Source of the DNA: JAAFJT01 sp043744275
GTDB lineage: Bacteria; Bacteroidota; Bacteroidia; Chitinophagales; Saprospiraceae
DNA length: 20,709 nucleotides
Direction: 5' to 3'
NCBI GenBank assembly: GCA_043744275.1
Contig: JAYTUY010000154.1
Coordinates: forward strand, 1-20,709
Shown here: piece by piece, positions 19,521 to 20,709 of the stretch
Layout: each line of letters opens with the position of its first letter
Position numbering within the stretch: the stretch's first letter is position 1
Position numbers and translations under genes: made by a program
Notes under the pieces: generated by a model
Database searches by the model: none
Told to the model about the DNA's origin: nothing
What the model saw: the letters and a program-made list of their open reading frames with translations, nothing else

Positions 19521-20618
19521 ATGAAAATACCCAAACTTTTTTATCTGTTGTTTTTATGCTCACTGCTATTACATCAAAATTGTCAGAATACATCGCCGAC
19601 TATGTCTGCCAATACTTCTGTTGCGATAGCTGAAAGTTTCGCATCACCACCTTCGCTCCTTTCAATGGGTTCAGATTCATTCAAAATGCGGGGATTGAGT
19701 TTTGTTGCGCCGCCAAAGCCATTTTCAAAAACGCCCATGATGGATGTGAAAGCGGTGGCAGCTGATTGGATAGCCGTGATTCCTTACGGCTTTACGCGTC
19801 CGGGCGAAGCAGATGTACATTACGAAGCAGCAGGATGGAAATGGTGGGGCGAGCGCATGATTGGCATACAAACAACCATTGATTCGGCGCATCGTGCAGG
19901 CATACACGTCATGCTCAAGCCGCAGGTGTATGTGCCAGGCGGTTGGACAGGTGCACTCGATTACGCCACCGAAGAGGAATGGACGAAATGGGAAAAAGCC
20001 TACGAAAATTACTTGATGCCCTTTGTAGATATTGCCGAAACGATGAAAGTAGGCATGGTCTGCGTCGGCACGGAGTTTAAAATGGGCGTGGTAAAAAGAG
20101 AAACCTTTTGGCGCAACTTGATAAAAAAAATTCGTCTGAAATATCATGGCAAATTGGTGTATGCTGCCAATTGGGACGAATATGCGATAGTGCCGTTTTG
20201 GGATGCGCTGGATTATATAGGTGTGAATGCGTATTTTCCTTTGGTTCAAAAACAGACCCCCTCAGTATCAGACCTTCAAACGGCATGGAAACCTTATTTT
20301 GACACTTTAAAAAGCTTTCAAAAAAAATGTAATAAGCCGATGTTGTTTACAGAATTTGGCTATTTGAGTGTAGATGGTTGTGCATTTAATTCATGGGAAA
20401 TTGAAAAACGGATTCATTCTGTCAATTTAAATGAAGAAGCGCAAGCCAATGCACTTGATGGTTTGTTTTCGACGTTTTGGAAAGAGCCGTGGTGGGCAGG
20501 TGGCTTTTTATGGAAATGGTTTCCAGAAGGACAAGGGCACGAAGGCTATATCGATAAAGATTACACACCGCAAGGTAAAAAAGCTGAAATCATACTTAAA
20601 AAATGGTATGGCAAATGA
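19521..20618 (+). CDS. GH113-like glycoside hydrolase, probable lipoprotein
   Basis: A 365-residue secreted TIM-barrel hydrolase resembling glycoside hydrolase family 113, whose characterised members include beta-mannanases. ATG 19521 gives a signal peptide with Cys21 (H-Q-N-C), a poor lipobox but in the right place; the frame reaches back to 19425, which would bury the signal peptide. Barrel motifs: R-G-L-S-F (57-61), A-D-W-I-A-V-I-P-Y-G (81-90), G-I-H-V-M-L-K-P (127-134), V-G-T-E-F with candidate acid/base Glu185, D-Y-I-G-V-N-A-Y-F (231-239), F-T-E-F-G-Y with candidate nucleophile Glu278, and G-G-F-L-W-K-W (near 333-339). It is divergent from the histidine kinase gene. A dispersed repeat in the loop behind the N-A-Y-F strand is read as T-P-S-V (246-249). 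Substrate is inferred only from the family. Confidence 0.85.
   Translation: MKIPKLFYLLFLCSLLLHQNCQNTSPTMSANTSVAIAESFASPPSLLSMGSDSFKMRGLSFVAPPKPFSKTPMMDVKAVAADWIAVIPYGFTRPGEADVHYEAAGWKWWGERMIGIQTTIDSAHRAGIHVMLKPQVYVPGGWTGALDYATEEEWTKWEKAYENYLMPFVDIAETMKVGMVCVGTEFKMGVVKRETFWRNLIKKIRLKYHGKLVYAANWDEYAIVPFWDALDYIGVNAYFPLVQKQTPSVSDLQTAWKPYFDTLKSFQKKCNKPMLFTEFGYLSVDGCAFNSWEIEKRIHSVNLNEEAQANALDGLFSTFWKEPWWAGGFLWKWFPEGQGHEGYIDKDYTPQGKKAEIILKKWYGK
20256..20267 (-). repeat. Dispersed repeat copy 24 (5 G), in the GH113-like gene
   Basis: ACCCCCTCAGTA on +; read as T-P-S-V. Confidence 0.85.
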
Positions 20619-20709
20619 CTATAATTTAATTAAACCGTTTTTAAGTAGGTAGTCATAAATAATCGCTAATTTCATAAATTTTCATAAACTATTGATTTTC
20701 AGTAATTTA

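Noticed and set aside
19725..20249. 174-codon open frame on the - strand
   Set aside because: It is antisense to the GH113-like gene, which has clear catalytic motifs; the antisense product looks random.
2034..20267. The dispersed repeat as a Chi-, KOPS- or ter-type polar site
   Set aside because: Copies are balanced between strands (11 to 12) with no regional switch, which does not fit replication-oriented motifs.
2034..20267. The G tracts as G-quadruplexes
   Set aside because: Each copy has a single G tract with no further G runs close by.
2034..20267. The dispersed repeat as a CRISPR array
   Set aside because: Copies are short, irregularly spaced by hundreds of bases and in both orientations; no cas gene is present.
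1..20709. tRNA, rRNA, insertion sequence or prophage genes
   Set aside because: None was recognised; no transposase, integrase or structural phage protein occurs on either strand.

Overview
This is a chromosomal window from a Bacteroidota bacterium, most like the Saprospiria/Cytophagia-type free-living lineages. The evidence is a TonB-dependent receptor with an N-terminal carboxypeptidase-regulatory domain, a DUF4292 lipoprotein directly followed by an EnvC-like protein, a small DksA/TraR-like regulator with a degenerate zinc finger, lipoproteins with short Bacteroidota-type lipoboxes, scarce Shine-Dalgarno sites, and several promoters matching the Bacteroidota TTTG / TAnnTTTG consensus. No rRNA, tRNA, CRISPR array or transposase was seen.

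Layout. Bases 1-1710 hold an AT-rich three-gene accessory operon (a TIGR04255-like protein cut by the window edge, then two unrecognised proteins), closed by a strong terminator at 1764-1795. Bases 1824-8078 carry nagA (+), a CxxC-motif membrane protein (-), recO (-), a GH13 alpha-glucosidase (-) and a GmrSD-like DUF262/DUF1524 protein (-) with its own promoter. Bases 8291-12258 carry an M48 lipoprotein protease (-) and, divergently, the DUF4292 lipoprotein and EnvC-like protein. Bases 12308-15349 hold a small His/Cys-rich protein and a TonB-dependent receptor, probably a metal-uptake pair. Bases 15731-20618 hold a DksA/TraR-like regulator, a PepSY-like lipoprotein with a SET-domain protein, a thioredoxin-fold protein, a convergent sensor histidine kinase and a GH113-like glycoside hydrolase.

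The most striking feature is a dispersed short repeat, consensus TACTGAGG(GG...)TA with 4-7 G, present 23 times in exact core form plus one degenerate copy, about one per 0.9 kb. It occurs on both strands with almost equal frequency (11 versus 12), inside genes (16 copies, in all five reading frames that lack a stop) and between genes (7 copies, three of them part of or abutting hairpins). It is absent from the accessory operon and present only as one degenerate copy in the DUF262 gene, as expected if these were acquired recently. Density and dispersal resemble DNA-uptake sequences of Neisseria/Pasteurellaceae or the HIP1 element of cyanobacteria. I do not recognise this sequence as a described element, and its function is unknown.

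Most other genes are ordinary housekeeping or envelope functions. Hairpin terminators between genes are long and unusually perfect, and one perfect 34-bp palindrome reaches to one base before the start codon of the EnvC-like gene.
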